From positions 608-6,421 of the forward strand of contig JAGRMP010000094.1 of the NCBI GenBank assembly GCA_020441225.1: 5,814 nucleotides of DNA, given 5' to 3'. Both the position numbers and the translations under genes were made by a program. Shown here piece after piece: positions 1 through 4,541 of this stretch. Each line of letters starts with the position of its first letter. The stretch's first letter is position 1. The notes beneath the pieces were generated by a model, which was not told the DNA's origin, did not search any database, and saw only the letters and a list, made by a program, of their open reading frames with translations. This DNA comes from Maritimibacter sp. GTDB taxonomy: Bacteria; Pseudomonadota; Alphaproteobacteria; Rhodobacterales; Rhodobacteraceae.

Positions 1-773
1 TCGAAAAGCCCTCGACCCGCACCCGCGTCAGCTTCGACGTCGGCGTGCGCCAGATGGGCGGCGAAGTGATCGTGCTGTCGGGCCAGGAGATGCAGCTCGG
101 TCACGGCGAAAGCATCTCCGACACCGCCCGGGTGCTGTCGCGCTATGTCGACATGATCATGATCCGCACCTTCGACGAGACCGCGCTCCTCGAGCTCGCC
201 GACACCGCCACCGTGCCGGTCATCAACGGTCTCACCGACCGTTCGCACCCCTGCCAGATCATGGCCGATGTCATGACCTACGAGGAACACCGCGGGCCCC
301 TCGCCGGCAAAAAGGTGGTCTGGGCCGGCGACGGCAACAACGTCGCCACCTCTTTCATCCACGCCGCCGGCCAGTTCGGCTTCGACTTCACCTTCACCGG
401 CCCCGCCCAGCTCGACCCCGACCAGCGGGTGATGGACGAGGCCCGGGCGCGCGGTGTCGAGGTCGAGATCGTCCGCGACCCCGAAGCGGCGGTGCAGGGC
501 GCCGATCTGATCGTGACCGACACCTGGGTCAGCATGCACGACGCGCTCTCGACCCGCGAGCGCCGGCACAACCTCCTGCGCCCCTACCAGGTCAACGACC
601 GGCTGATGGCCGAGGCCAAGCCCGACGCGCTGTTCATGCATTGCCTGCCCGCGCACCGCGGCGAGGAAGTCACCGACCATGTGATGGACGGACCGCAATC
701 GGTGGTCTTCGACGAGGCCGAGAACCGGCTGCACGCGCAAAAGGCGATCATGCGCTGGTGCCTCGGCGTCTGA
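1..773 (+). CDS. argF: Ornithine carbamoyltransferase, 3' part (5' end outside window)
   Basis: Catalyses transfer of the carbamoyl group from carbamoyl phosphate to ornithine, giving citrulline, in cytoplasmic arginine biosynthesis. The reading frame is open from base 3, so the gene continues upstream of the window; a GTG at 45 is only an internal codon. About 256 residues are visible of roughly 305-310 usual for the family. Seen in order: the carbamoyl-phosphate loop STRTR (12-26), HPCQ (246-257), the GDGNN segment (327-341), the ornithine-loop motif DTWVSM (519-536), and the C-terminal HCLPAHRG (639-662) with the active-site Cys, then the usual [15 protein letters not shown] ending. HCLP and DxWxSM fit ornithine rather than aspartate carbamoyltransferase. 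Anabolic ArgF is preferred over catabolic ArcB because no arcA or arcC gene is visible, but one end is missing. The next gene is 156 nt away, so it is probably not in the same operon. Confidence 0.96.
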   Translation, partial: EKPSTRTRVSFDVGVRQMGGEVIVLSGQEMQLGHGESISDTARVLSRYVDMIMIRTFDETALLELADTATVPVINGLTDRSHPCQIMADVMTYEEHRGPLAGKKVVWAGDGNNVATSFIHAAGQFGFDFTFTGPAQLDPDQRVMDEARARGVEVEIVRDPEAAVQGADLIVTDTWVSMHDALSTRERRHNLLRPYQVNDRLMAEAKPDALFMHCLPAHRGEEVTDHVMDGPQSVVFDEAENRLHAQKAIMRWCLGV

Positions 774-784
774 GCTGGATGTGA

Positions 785-808
785 ACCGCTTCGGGCGCCC
801 GTCCCGGT
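785..808 (+). terminator. Weak hairpin after argF
   Basis: Twelve bases after the argF stop lies an interrupted inverted repeat: ACCG (785-788), a 10-base perfect palindrome CGGGCGCCCG (792-801), then CGGT (805-808). Only three Ts (811-813) follow, so it is not a textbook intrinsic terminator. Its place right behind the stop codon is the main reason to call it. Confidence 0.3.
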
Positions 809-817
809 GGTTTCGAA

Positions 818-846
818 TTGTGCAACCCCGCGCCGCCTCCTAATGT
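818..846 (+). promoter_or_regulatory. Possible sigma70-type promoter for the isochorismatase-family gene
   Basis: TTGTGC (818-823) and TAATGT (841-846) are separated by exactly 17 nt. Each matches only about half of the consensus -35 and -10 boxes. The position, between the argF hairpin and the next start codon 84 nt further on, is suitable. An alternative AT-rich -10-like ATAATA lies at 891-896 without a convincing -35. Confidence 0.3.
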
Positions 847-929
847 GGGGACAGATCAAACACCGGCCCGCCCGCCCGCGGACCGGCACGATAATAAGAA
901 CCGGCAGAGAACAAGACGAGGAGGTAGGG

Positions 930-1424
930 ATGACGACTGCGCTACTGGTTGTGGACATGCAGGTCAGCCTGATCGAGGACGAAACCCCCAATCCCGACGA
1001 GATCCTCGCCGCCGTGACCGGTCTGGTCGAAGCTGCGCGCGGCGAAGGCGTGCCGGTGGTCTGGATCACCGATTCCCGGGTCGAACCCAATCCCGCCCTG
1101 CATCCGAGCTGCACCCCCACGGAAGACGAGGTGCAGGTGGTCAAACACCAGCGCAACGCCTTCGAGGGCACCGACCTCGAAGCCGAGCTCACGATCCTGG
1201 GCGCCGAACGGGTCATCATCTGCGGCATGCAGTCCGACGCCTGCATCCACGCCACCACCCGCGCCGCCGCGGCGCTGGGCTTCCAGGTCGTGCTGGTGGC
1301 CGACGCCCACACCACCCATGCGTTCGAAAGCCGCGACTGGCGCGCGGTCATCGCCGGCGAGAACGAGACCCTTGCGGGCATCGACAACGTGAGCGTCCTG
1401 CCGCTGGACGAAGTCGTCCTCTAG
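930..1424 (+). CDS. Isochorismatase-family cysteine hydrolase
   Basis: A 164-residue cytoplasmic hydrolase of the isochorismatase/nicotinamidase-like superfamily. The fold's catalytic triad is visible: Asp9 in LLVVDMQ, Lys72 in VVKHQRNAF, and the nucleophile Cys105 in GMQSDACIHAT, followed by the typical TTRAAAALGF helix and the V.L..DA.T strand. Length is slightly below the common 175-210. The start at 930 is chosen because AGGAGG (919-924) lies 5 nt upstream and the protein then begins directly with the first beta strand; the frame is open further upstream to 807, but that extension reads as low-complexity, unconserved sequence. Substrate cannot be told from sequence: members hydrolyse isochorismate, nicotinamide, N-carbamoyl compounds or other small amides. 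Gene neighbours give no pathway hint apart from argF upstream, which seems to be a separate unit. Confidence 0.9.
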   Translation: MTTALLVVDMQVSLIEDETPNPDEILAAVTGLVEAARGEGVPVVWITDSRVEPNPALHPSCTPTEDEVQVVKHQRNAFEGTDLEAELTILGAERVIICGMQSDACIHATTRAAAALGFQVVLVADAHTTHAFESRDWRAVIAGENETLAGIDNVSVLPLDEVVL

Positions 1425-1452
1425 GCCGCCTCCCGCCTCCCGCCCGCGGGGC

Positions 1453-1486
1453 GCGCGCCCCCGGGGTGCGCCCGGCCTCGGTTTTT
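1453..1486 (+). terminator. GC-rich hairpin with a distant T5 run after the hydrolase gene
   Basis: An 8-bp stem (1453-1460 with 1464-1471, one G-T pair, 3-base loop) is followed 10 nt later by a run of five Ts (1482-1486). A second stem of six pairs, AGGCCG (1423-1428, over the stop codon) with CGGCCT (1473-1478), competes with it and brings the paired region closer to the T run. The T run is the only one in the area, which supports a transcription end, but the geometry is not canonical. Confidence 0.4.
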
Positions 1487-1502
1487 CGCCGCCTTTGGGG
1501 CC

Positions 1503-1520
1503 CCGCGCCTTCGGGCGCGG
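1503..1520 (+). other. UUCG-tetraloop hairpin
   Basis: A perfect 7-bp stem, CCGCGCC (1503-1509) with GGCGCGG (1514-1520), closed by the stable tetraloop TTCG (1510-1513). There is no T run after it. It could block 3' exonucleases or act with the hairpin at 1453-1471 as a composite transcript end. Confidence 0.4.
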
Positions 1521-1592
1521 CGGCAGGCGCGAGCCGCACAAACCCGGAGAGGTCGCAACAACTTGTGGTAAACTTCTCCGCAATTTGCAGAT

Positions 1593-1637
1593 TTTTGCCA
1601 TAATTGTGAGCCGGATAAGCCGGAATCCGGCGCGACC
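1593..1637 (+). repeat. Upstream element copy 1 (TTTTGCCAYA ... TCCGGCGCGACC)
   Basis: Two words, TTTTGCCATA (1593-1602) and TCCGGCGCGACC (1626-1637), recur in the same order upstream of the second cassette (2384-2393 and 2395-2406), where the 23 bases between them are almost absent. The second word is identical over 12 bases. This supports a common origin of the DNA in front of the two cassettes. Confidence 0.5.
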
Positions 1638-1728
1638 TTACATACATCGGCAAGACAAATTGCCGCGGCGTTAAAGACGCCAGGCCCAGAGGCCTCCACC
1701 GGGAACCGGTCGTCATCGCACATCACGA

Positions 1729-1771
1729 GACATTCATCGGCGCTTCGCCGCCGTCCACTGGGGAGAGTTCC
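1729..1771 (+). promoter_or_regulatory. Conserved hairpin plus ribosome-binding word before gene A1
   Basis: GACATT (1729-1734), hairpin CGGCG-CTT-CGCCG (1738-1750), 7 nt, then CTGGGGA (1758-1764) exactly 7 nt before the ATG. The same order GACAYT, TCGGCG-N3-CGCCG, CTGGGGA, N7, ATG occurs before A2 (2876-2913), with different bases in the loop and linkers. The Shine-Dalgarno GGGGA fixes the A1 start. Conservation of the stem but not the loop suggests a structured translation-initiation region. Confidence 0.55.
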
Positions 1772-1978
1772 ATGTCCGCCACCGTCATCGCCTTCGCCCG
1801 CCGCGCCGCCAACCGCAACACCGCCCCGCTGCGCGCCAAAGCCATCCTGGAAGCCGTTGAGCGCGCCGACAACATCGTGTCGCTCGCCTCCTGGCGCGGT
1901 CGCGCACATCCGCGGCGCACCGCTTCCGGCGTGTTCTTCTGCACCGACGTCCTGATGACGACCGGCTGCACCGCCTGA
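1772..1978 (+). CDS. Small basic protein A1, first copy of a duplicated cassette
   Basis: 68 residues, unrecognised family. It is paralogous to the 69-residue product of 2914-3123: the C-terminal 37 residues align without gaps at about 57% identity, including the identical block RRTASGVFF (48-56), preceded by DNIVSLASWRGR (33-44) and ending VLMTTG. Near the N-terminus VIAF (5-8) is also kept. Arg-rich, with no signal peptide or membrane segment, so probably cytoplasmic and possibly binding nucleic acid or another small protein; that is inference only. Codons differ at many synonymous places from A2 while the motif residues are kept, which argues for selection on the protein. The start is fixed by CTGGGGA 7 nt upstream. 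B1 follows after 63 nt and is likely co-transcribed. Confidence 0.8.
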   Translation: MSATVIAFARRAANRNTAPLRAKAILEAVERADNIVSLASWRGRAHPRRTASGVFFCTDVLMTTGCTA

Positions 1979-1981
1979 TCC

Positions 1982-2015
1982 GGAGATCCGATCTCCATCT
2001 TCTGCCGCAAGGCAG
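1982..2015 (+). other. Two adjacent hairpins in the A1-B1 gap
   Basis: GGAGAT (1982-1987) pairs with ATCTCC (1991-1996), and CTGCC (2002-2006) pairs with GGCAG (2011-2015) around the GNRA-type loop GCAA (2007-2010). They lie between the A1 stop and the B1 ribosome-binding site (GAGGG, 2030-2034). They could set relative expression or protect the 3' end of the A1 message. The A2-B2 gap does not have the same stems. Confidence 0.45.
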
Positions 2016-2041
2016 GTCCATGACTAGCCGAGGGAACAACC

Positions 2042-2263
2042 ATGACCGACTTTACCGCTACCGCCACGCTTCTCGAAAAAGCCCGCGCCGGCCGCCGCGC
2101 CGCGCTCACCTCGCTCCATTCCCGCCTGGGTCACACCGACAAGGTGGTCTCGATCTTCGACAACGCCTTCCCGCCGCGGATCGCCGAGCCCGAGTTCCGC
2201 TCGGTGCGGGTGATCGCCGGCCGCCGGCCCGCGCCGATCAATCTCGGGCTGGCCGCTGCCTGA
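2042..2263 (+). CDS. Small basic protein B1, first copy of a duplicated cassette
   Basis: 73 residues, unrecognised family, the same length as its paralogue at 3192-3413. Shared features in order: an amphipathic basic helix TLLEKARAGRRAALTSL (9-25; 13 of 17 residues identical to B2), RLG (28-30), VVSIFDNAF (35-43; eight of nine identical), then a variable part containing VI and a C-terminal Ala/Leu-rich end. No signal peptide, cysteines or membrane segments. The start ATG is preceded by GAGGGAACAACC; the stretch GAACAACCATG is the same as in B2 except for one base, which supports the start and a common origin. It follows A1 by 63 nt on the same strand. Function unknown; the conserved basic helix plus VVSIFDxAF suggests a protein- or RNA-binding adaptor, by inference. 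Confidence 0.82.
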   Translation: MTDFTATATLLEKARAGRRAALTSLHSRLGHTDKVVSIFDNAFPPRIAEPEFRSVRVIAGRRPAPINLGLAAA

Positions 2264-2284
2264 CACCTTGATGTTTCCCCCGGT

Positions 2285-2346
2285 CCGCCTGCCACGCGCA
2301 GACCTTGCCCAAAGATGGCGGCGATGCGTTGGATTCTGGCAGGCGG
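2285..2346 (+). terminator. 10-bp inverted repeat behind gene B1
   Basis: CCGCCTGCCA (2285-2294) is the exact reverse complement of TGGCAGGCGG (2337-2346), with 42 bases between them. An inner CGCA/TGCG pairing (2297-2300 with 2325-2328) is possible. It begins 21 nt after the B1 stop. There is no T run, so intrinsic termination is doubtful; a 3'-end stabilising structure or a small structured RNA is equally possible. Confidence 0.4.
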
Positions 2347-2383
2347 CACGGTGGAACTGCGACGAAACTGCGCCAAATCACAC

Positions 2384-2419
2384 TTTTGCCACATTCCGGC
2401 GCGACCCGCGCCTGAATTG
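2384..2419 (+). repeat. Upstream element copy 2, with palindrome GGCGC-N5-GCGCC
   Basis: TTTTGCCACA (2384-2393) followed directly by TTCCGGCGCGACC, sharing both words with copy 1 (1593-1637). It also contains GGCGC (2398-2402), five bases, GCGCC (2408-2412), then TGAATTG. The same arrangement ATTCCGGCGC-N5-GCGCCTGAWTTG recurs at 2604-2630. Confidence 0.5.
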
Positions 2420-2603
2420 ACCCTCTGAGCGCCGCTATTTCGGCACAGTGCTTTCGCCTTCGTTACCGCAACGCTCGCGCGAAACGCTCACGCAACACCG
2501 CAAAATAAGGCTTTCCTGCGCCAAACGTGGCGGCGGTGCGGCCCAATGTGTCGCCCGGCGGGTGAATTCGCGGCCGAACCATGCAATTTCACAAAACCGC
2601 CCT

Positions 2604-2630
2604 ATTCCGGCGCAAATGGCGCCTGATTTG
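2604..2630 (+). repeat. Second ATTCCGGCGC-N5-GCGCCTGAWTTG palindromic element
   Basis: ATTCCGGCGC (2604-2613), AAATG, GCGCCTGATTTG (2619-2630). Outside the five loop bases it differs from the element at 2393-2419 at a single base (T versus A). Stem bases are identical and loop bases completely different, as expected for a protein-binding dyad or an RNA hairpin. It lies 51 nt before gene C. Confidence 0.5.
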
Positions 2631-2637
2631 CAGGTAA

Positions 2638-2665
2638 TCTTGTCTTTATCGGAACGGAAACAAGA
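2638..2665 (+). promoter_or_regulatory. Inverted repeat TCTTGT-N16-ACAAGA before gene C
   Basis: TCTTGT (2638-2643) and ACAAGA (2660-2665) are perfect reverse complements 16 bases apart, about two DNA turns centre to centre. They lie directly before the ribosome-binding site of gene C. This may be an operator or a leader hairpin. Six-base arms are short, so chance is possible. Confidence 0.25.
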
Positions 2666-2680
2666 CACGGGAGACACAAT

Positions 2681-2857
2681 ATGGCTGCCACCATGACCCC
2701 CCGAAGCTTCGCGCGGATCTTGCAGTTGCAAGGAGAAAGCGAGGCCGTGAGCCAGACGGACCGCCAAAAACGTCTGCCCACGATTACCAGTGCTGAGGTC
2801 GACATCATCTTCGACCAGATGACCCGCCAAACCCGGCGAACGGCCCGCGCGGCCTGA
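2681..2857 (+). CDS. Small protein C, 58 residues, leading the second cassette
   Basis: A short gene of unrecognised family. ATG at 2681 has GGGAG (2669-2673) exactly 7 nt upstream, the same spacing as for both A genes. The product begins MAATMTPRSF and ends with a basic tail TRQTRRTARAA. Residues 40-46 (VDIIFDQ) resemble the VVSIFDxAF motif of the B proteins, a weak hint of relationship. Several codons are less GC-rich than the neighbours' (CGA, TTG, GGA, CGT, ATT, AGT), so it may be a younger or less highly expressed gene. A2 starts 56 nt after its stop, so C, A2 and B2 probably form one transcript. No copy of C is visible before A1. A start at Met5 (2693) would also be possible but has no good ribosome-binding site. 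Confidence 0.62.
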   Translation: MAATMTPRSFARILQLQGESEAVSQTDRQKRLPTITSAEVDIIFDQMTRQTRRTARAA

Positions 2858-2875
2858 ACGACCAACTCGGAACCT

Positions 2876-2913
2876 GACACTTCGGCGACACGCCGACACC
2901 TGGGGATAAGAAA
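2876..2913 (+). promoter_or_regulatory. Conserved hairpin plus ribosome-binding word before gene A2
   Basis: GACACT (2876-2881), stem TCGGCG (2882-2887)-ACA-CGCCGA (2891-2896), then CTGGGGA (2900-2906) exactly 7 nt before the ATG. It is the counterpart of 1729-1771 before A1: the stem core and ribosome-binding word are identical, while loop, linker and the seven bases before the start differ. Confidence 0.55.
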
Positions 2914-3123
2914 ATGCACACACAGAATAACGTCATCGCCTTCGACCGTACCCGCCGCGCCGACCGTGCGGGCCGCCGGACCTCCGTCCGCGCCGCCGCC
3001 GAAGAGCTTCGCGACAACGTCATCGCCATCGCCGACTGGCAGGGCCGCTCGCGTGCCCGCCGCACCGCCTCGGGCGTGTTCTTCACCACCGGCGTGCTGA
3101 CCACCTACGGCTCCGCCGCCTGA
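2914..3123 (+). CDS. Small basic protein A2, second copy of a duplicated cassette
   Basis: 69 residues, paralogue of A1. Visible blocks: NNVIAF (5-10), a basic helix-like segment rich in Arg and Ala (11-32), DNVIAIADWQGR (34-45), RRTASGVFF (49-57) and the tail VLTTYGSAA. The two NVI-x-[FI] strands repeat inside one protein and are also seen in B2 (DNVVSIF and NVIPF), which hints at a common simple fold. The protein carries no cysteine, while A1 has two near its C-terminus. No signal peptide or membrane segment. It follows gene C by 56 nt and precedes B2 by 68 nt, close to the A1-B1 spacing of 63 nt. Start set by CTGGGGA. Function unknown. Confidence 0.82.
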   Translation: MHTQNNVIAFDRTRRADRAGRRTSVRAAAEELRDNVIAIADWQGRSRARRTASGVFFTTGVLTTYGSAA

Positions 3124-3191
3124 TCCTCCTCTTCCACTCCCGCGCCGCGCAAGCGACACCGCCCCGCGCGCCCCCCATTCGGAGAACTACC

Positions 3192-3413
3192 ATGCTGTCC
3201 AACATCACCCTCCTCGACAAAGCCCGCCAAGGCCGCCGCGCTGCCCTCGCCGCCCTGACCGTTGCCCGCCTCGGCGACGACGACGACAATGTCGTGTCGA
3301 TCTTCGACGAAGCTTTCGACGCCAAGTTCGCCTGGGTCGAGGAGCAGGGCACCAACGTGATCCCGTTCCCCGGCCGCACCGGCACCCCTCGCCCGGCGCT
3401 GCTCGCCGCCTGA
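3192..3413 (+). CDS. Small protein B2, second copy of a duplicated cassette
   Basis: 73 residues, paralogue of B1. TLLDKARQGRRAALAAL (6-22) is the conserved basic helix; an acidic run DDDD (29-32) precedes NVVSIFDEAF (33-42); then NVIPFPGR (55-62) and an Ala/Leu end. B1 has no acidic run, so B2 is more charge-balanced. The ATG is preceded by GGAG (3181-3184) and GAACTACC, nearly the same as before B1. It ends just before a strong 10-bp inverted repeat and is convergent with the cytidylyltransferase gene. Function unknown. Conservation of both helix and VVSIFDxAF block across the duplication shows where constraint lies. Confidence 0.84.
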   Translation: MLSNITLLDKARQGRRAALAALTVARLGDDDDNVVSIFDEAFDAKFAWVEEQGTNVIPFPGRTGTPRPALLAA

Positions 3414-3420
3414 ACGATCC

Positions 3421-3468
3421 GCGGCGCGACCGGCGGGATCCGCCCCCCGCACCCGCCCGTCGCGCCGC
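3421..3468 (+). terminator. 10-bp inverted repeat behind gene B2
   Basis: GCGGCGCGAC (3421-3430) is the exact reverse complement of GTCGCGCCGC (3459-3468). Inside the 28-base loop lies a smaller perfect hairpin, GGCGG-GAT-CCGCC (3432-3444). It begins 8 nt after the B2 stop in a convergent gene arrangement, where a transcript end is expected. There is no T run after it on the + strand. It is the positional counterpart of 2285-2346 behind B1, though the sequence differs. Confidence 0.5.
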
Positions 3469-3590
3469 CCCGGCCGTTCCCGGATCTCCGGGGATCGCCC
3501 CCGCCCCCCCGAAAGACTACCGCGCCGCCCTGCCAGGCCGCGCAGCGGGCCGCATCCATACGTTCCCCCGGCGGCGGCCCGCCCCTTCCC

Positions 3591-4541
3591 TCACCCGGTT
3601 CCGGAAAAGAACCGCACCAGGTGAAAGAAGACCGGGGCCGCGAACAGCACCGAATCCAGCCGGTCGATCAGCCCGCCCTGTCCCGGCAGCAGATGCCCCC
3701 AGTCCGCCACGCCCTTGTCGCGCTTGATCGCGGTCATCACCAGCCCGCCGGCATAGCCCAGCACCGAGACCGCCAGCGCCATGAGCGCCGCGCCCCAGGG
3801 GGCGAACGGCGTCACCCAGCCCAGCATCGTGCCCACCACCACCCCGGTCCCGAGCGCGCCGAGAAAGCCCTCCCAACTGCGCGAATGGTGGATCTTCTTG
3901 GCGATTCGCGTCCGCCCCATCAGCCGCGGCACGATGAAATGCGCAATGTCGCCGGCCTGCACCACGATCACCAGCCAGGCGATCAGCAGGATTTCCCTGC
4001 CGTCATACCCCGGGATCTCGGCCAGCATCAGCGCCGGCACATGCGCGGCGGCGAAAATGCACAGCATCAGCCCCCATTGCGTCTCCGCCACCCGGGTCAG
4101 AAACCCCGCCGTATCGCCCTTCACCACCGCCAGCACCGGCAGGAACAGAAAGGCGTAGACCGGGATAAAGATCGAAAACAGCCCGACCTGCCCGAAATAC
4201 ACCAGCAGATACTGCCCCGGCAGAGCGACGAAGAAGGAAAACATCAAGACCCAGTGGTCGGCCCGCCGCTTCGCCGTCAGCGTCAGGAACTCGCGCAGCA
4301 CCGAGAACGAGATCAGCGCAAACAGCACCACGATCCCCGCCCGCCCCGCGAGCCCGGCCAGCGACAGCGCCACCAGCATCGCCCACCAGGCGTTGATGCG
4401 GGCAAAAAGCGTGTGCACGATCAAGGCCTTGCGCCCGGTCATATGCCCCCAGCGCCTGAGCGCCGCGGCCCCGAGCGTGGCCGCCAGGAGCGCCAGCACC
4501 AGCCCGGTAAAGAGCTGCCCGTATTCCGCGTGCGTGCTCAT
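3591..4541 (-). CDS. CdsA-family phosphatidate cytidylyltransferase, divergent (YnbB-like) type
   Basis: 316-residue inner-membrane protein with about eight hydrophobic segments, expected to convert phosphatidate and CTP into CDP-diacylglycerol. The C-terminal family signature is present but deviates: AIKRDKGVADWGHLLPG (271-287), then QGGLIDRLDS (288-297). The usual pattern has K-D at 279-280 and H-G-G at 288-290; here these are A-D and Q-G-G. The other landmark, SRSWEGFLGALG (220-231), fits the usual S-x-K-x-WEG segment with SRSW instead of SPKKTW. These deviations and the length suggest the second, YnbB-like branch rather than the housekeeping cdsA normally found near dxr. Its ATG overlaps the stop of the upstream acyltransferase gene by 4 bases (4538-4541), implying translational coupling. 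Confidence 0.88.
   Translation of the reverse strand: MSTHAEYGQLFTGLVLALLAATLGAAALRRWGHMTGRKALIVHTLFARINAWWAMLVALSLAGLAGRAGIVVLFALISFSVLREFLTLTAKRRADHWVLMFSFFVALPGQYLLVYFGQVGLFSIFIPVYAFLFLPVLAVVKGDTAGFLTRVAETQWGLMLCIFAAAHVPALMLAEIPGYDGREILLIAWLVIVVQAGDIAHFIVPRLMGRTRIAKKIHHSRSWEGFLGALGTGVVVGTMLGWVTPFAPWGAALMALAVSVLGYAGGLVMTAIKRDKGVADWGHLLPGQGGLIDRLDSVLFAAPVFFHLVRFFSGTG

Larger units (their letters stand above)
1425..1771 (+). other. Intergenic region with structured leader upstream of gene A1
   Basis: I see no credible gene in these 347 bases. The first part (to about 1550) is very GC-rich with the two hairpins annotated separately. From about 1560 it becomes AT-richer, as expected of a promoter region, with TTGCCA (1595-1600) and CATAAT (1599-1604) but no box pair at proper spacing. 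After that come five successive short perfect hairpins: 1610-1616/1625-1631 (7 bp), 1648-1653/1660-1665 (6 bp), 1682-1686/1691-1695 (5 bp), 1698-1702/1706-1710 (5 bp) and 1738-1742/1746-1750 (5 bp). A transcript starting near 1600 would carry an approximately 170-nt structured 5' leader. Short stems are common in GC-rich DNA, so this is suggestive only. Confidence 0.5.
2264..2680 (+). other. Non-coding region between cassette 1 and gene C
   Basis: These 417 bases hold no gene I can support. Present are a long inverted repeat (2285-2346), upstream element copy 2 (2384-2419), a 10-base direct repeat CTGCGCCAAA (2368-2377 and 2516-2525), a second palindromic element (2604-2630), the word ATTTGCAGGT (2626-2635; compare ATTTGCAGAT at 1583-1592), and a 6-bp inverted repeat next to the start of gene C. 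The region is AT-richer than the flanking genes. It probably contains the end of the first transcript and the promoter of the second, but no clear -35/-10 pair is visible. Confidence 0.55.

Noticed and set aside
584..1387. A 267-residue open frame on the - strand.
   Set aside because: Lies opposite argF and the hydrolase gene, both with clear motifs; its Ser/Arg/Ala-rich product is a shadow of GC-rich codons.
818..1603. A 261-residue + strand frame overlapping the hydrolase.
   Set aside because: Extremely Arg/Gly/Pro/His-rich frame shadow without conserved motifs.
1602..1619. AATTGTGAGCCGGATAAG looks like the E. coli lac operator core with one extra C.
   Set aside because: The inserted base breaks the operator half-site geometry, the right half (CAATT) is missing, and there is no lac-type gene nearby. 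Taken as chance.
2020..2271. An 83-residue frame overlapping B1.
   Set aside because: Out of frame with the conserved B1 protein; Arg/Pro-rich, and B1 has the better ribosome-binding site and a paralogue.
1560..2680. Search by eye for SOS (GTTC-N7-GAAC), CtrA (TTAA-N7-TTAA), FnrL (TTGAT-N4-ATCAA) sites and CRISPR or IS ends.
   Set aside because: Only single half-sites (TTAA at 1671, TTGAT near 2266) were seen; no transposase, target duplication or regularly spaced repeat array.
2448..2696. An 82-residue open frame on the + strand.
   Set aside because: No ribosome-binding site, low-complexity composition unlike neighbours, and it runs through the palindromic elements and into the start of gene C in another frame.
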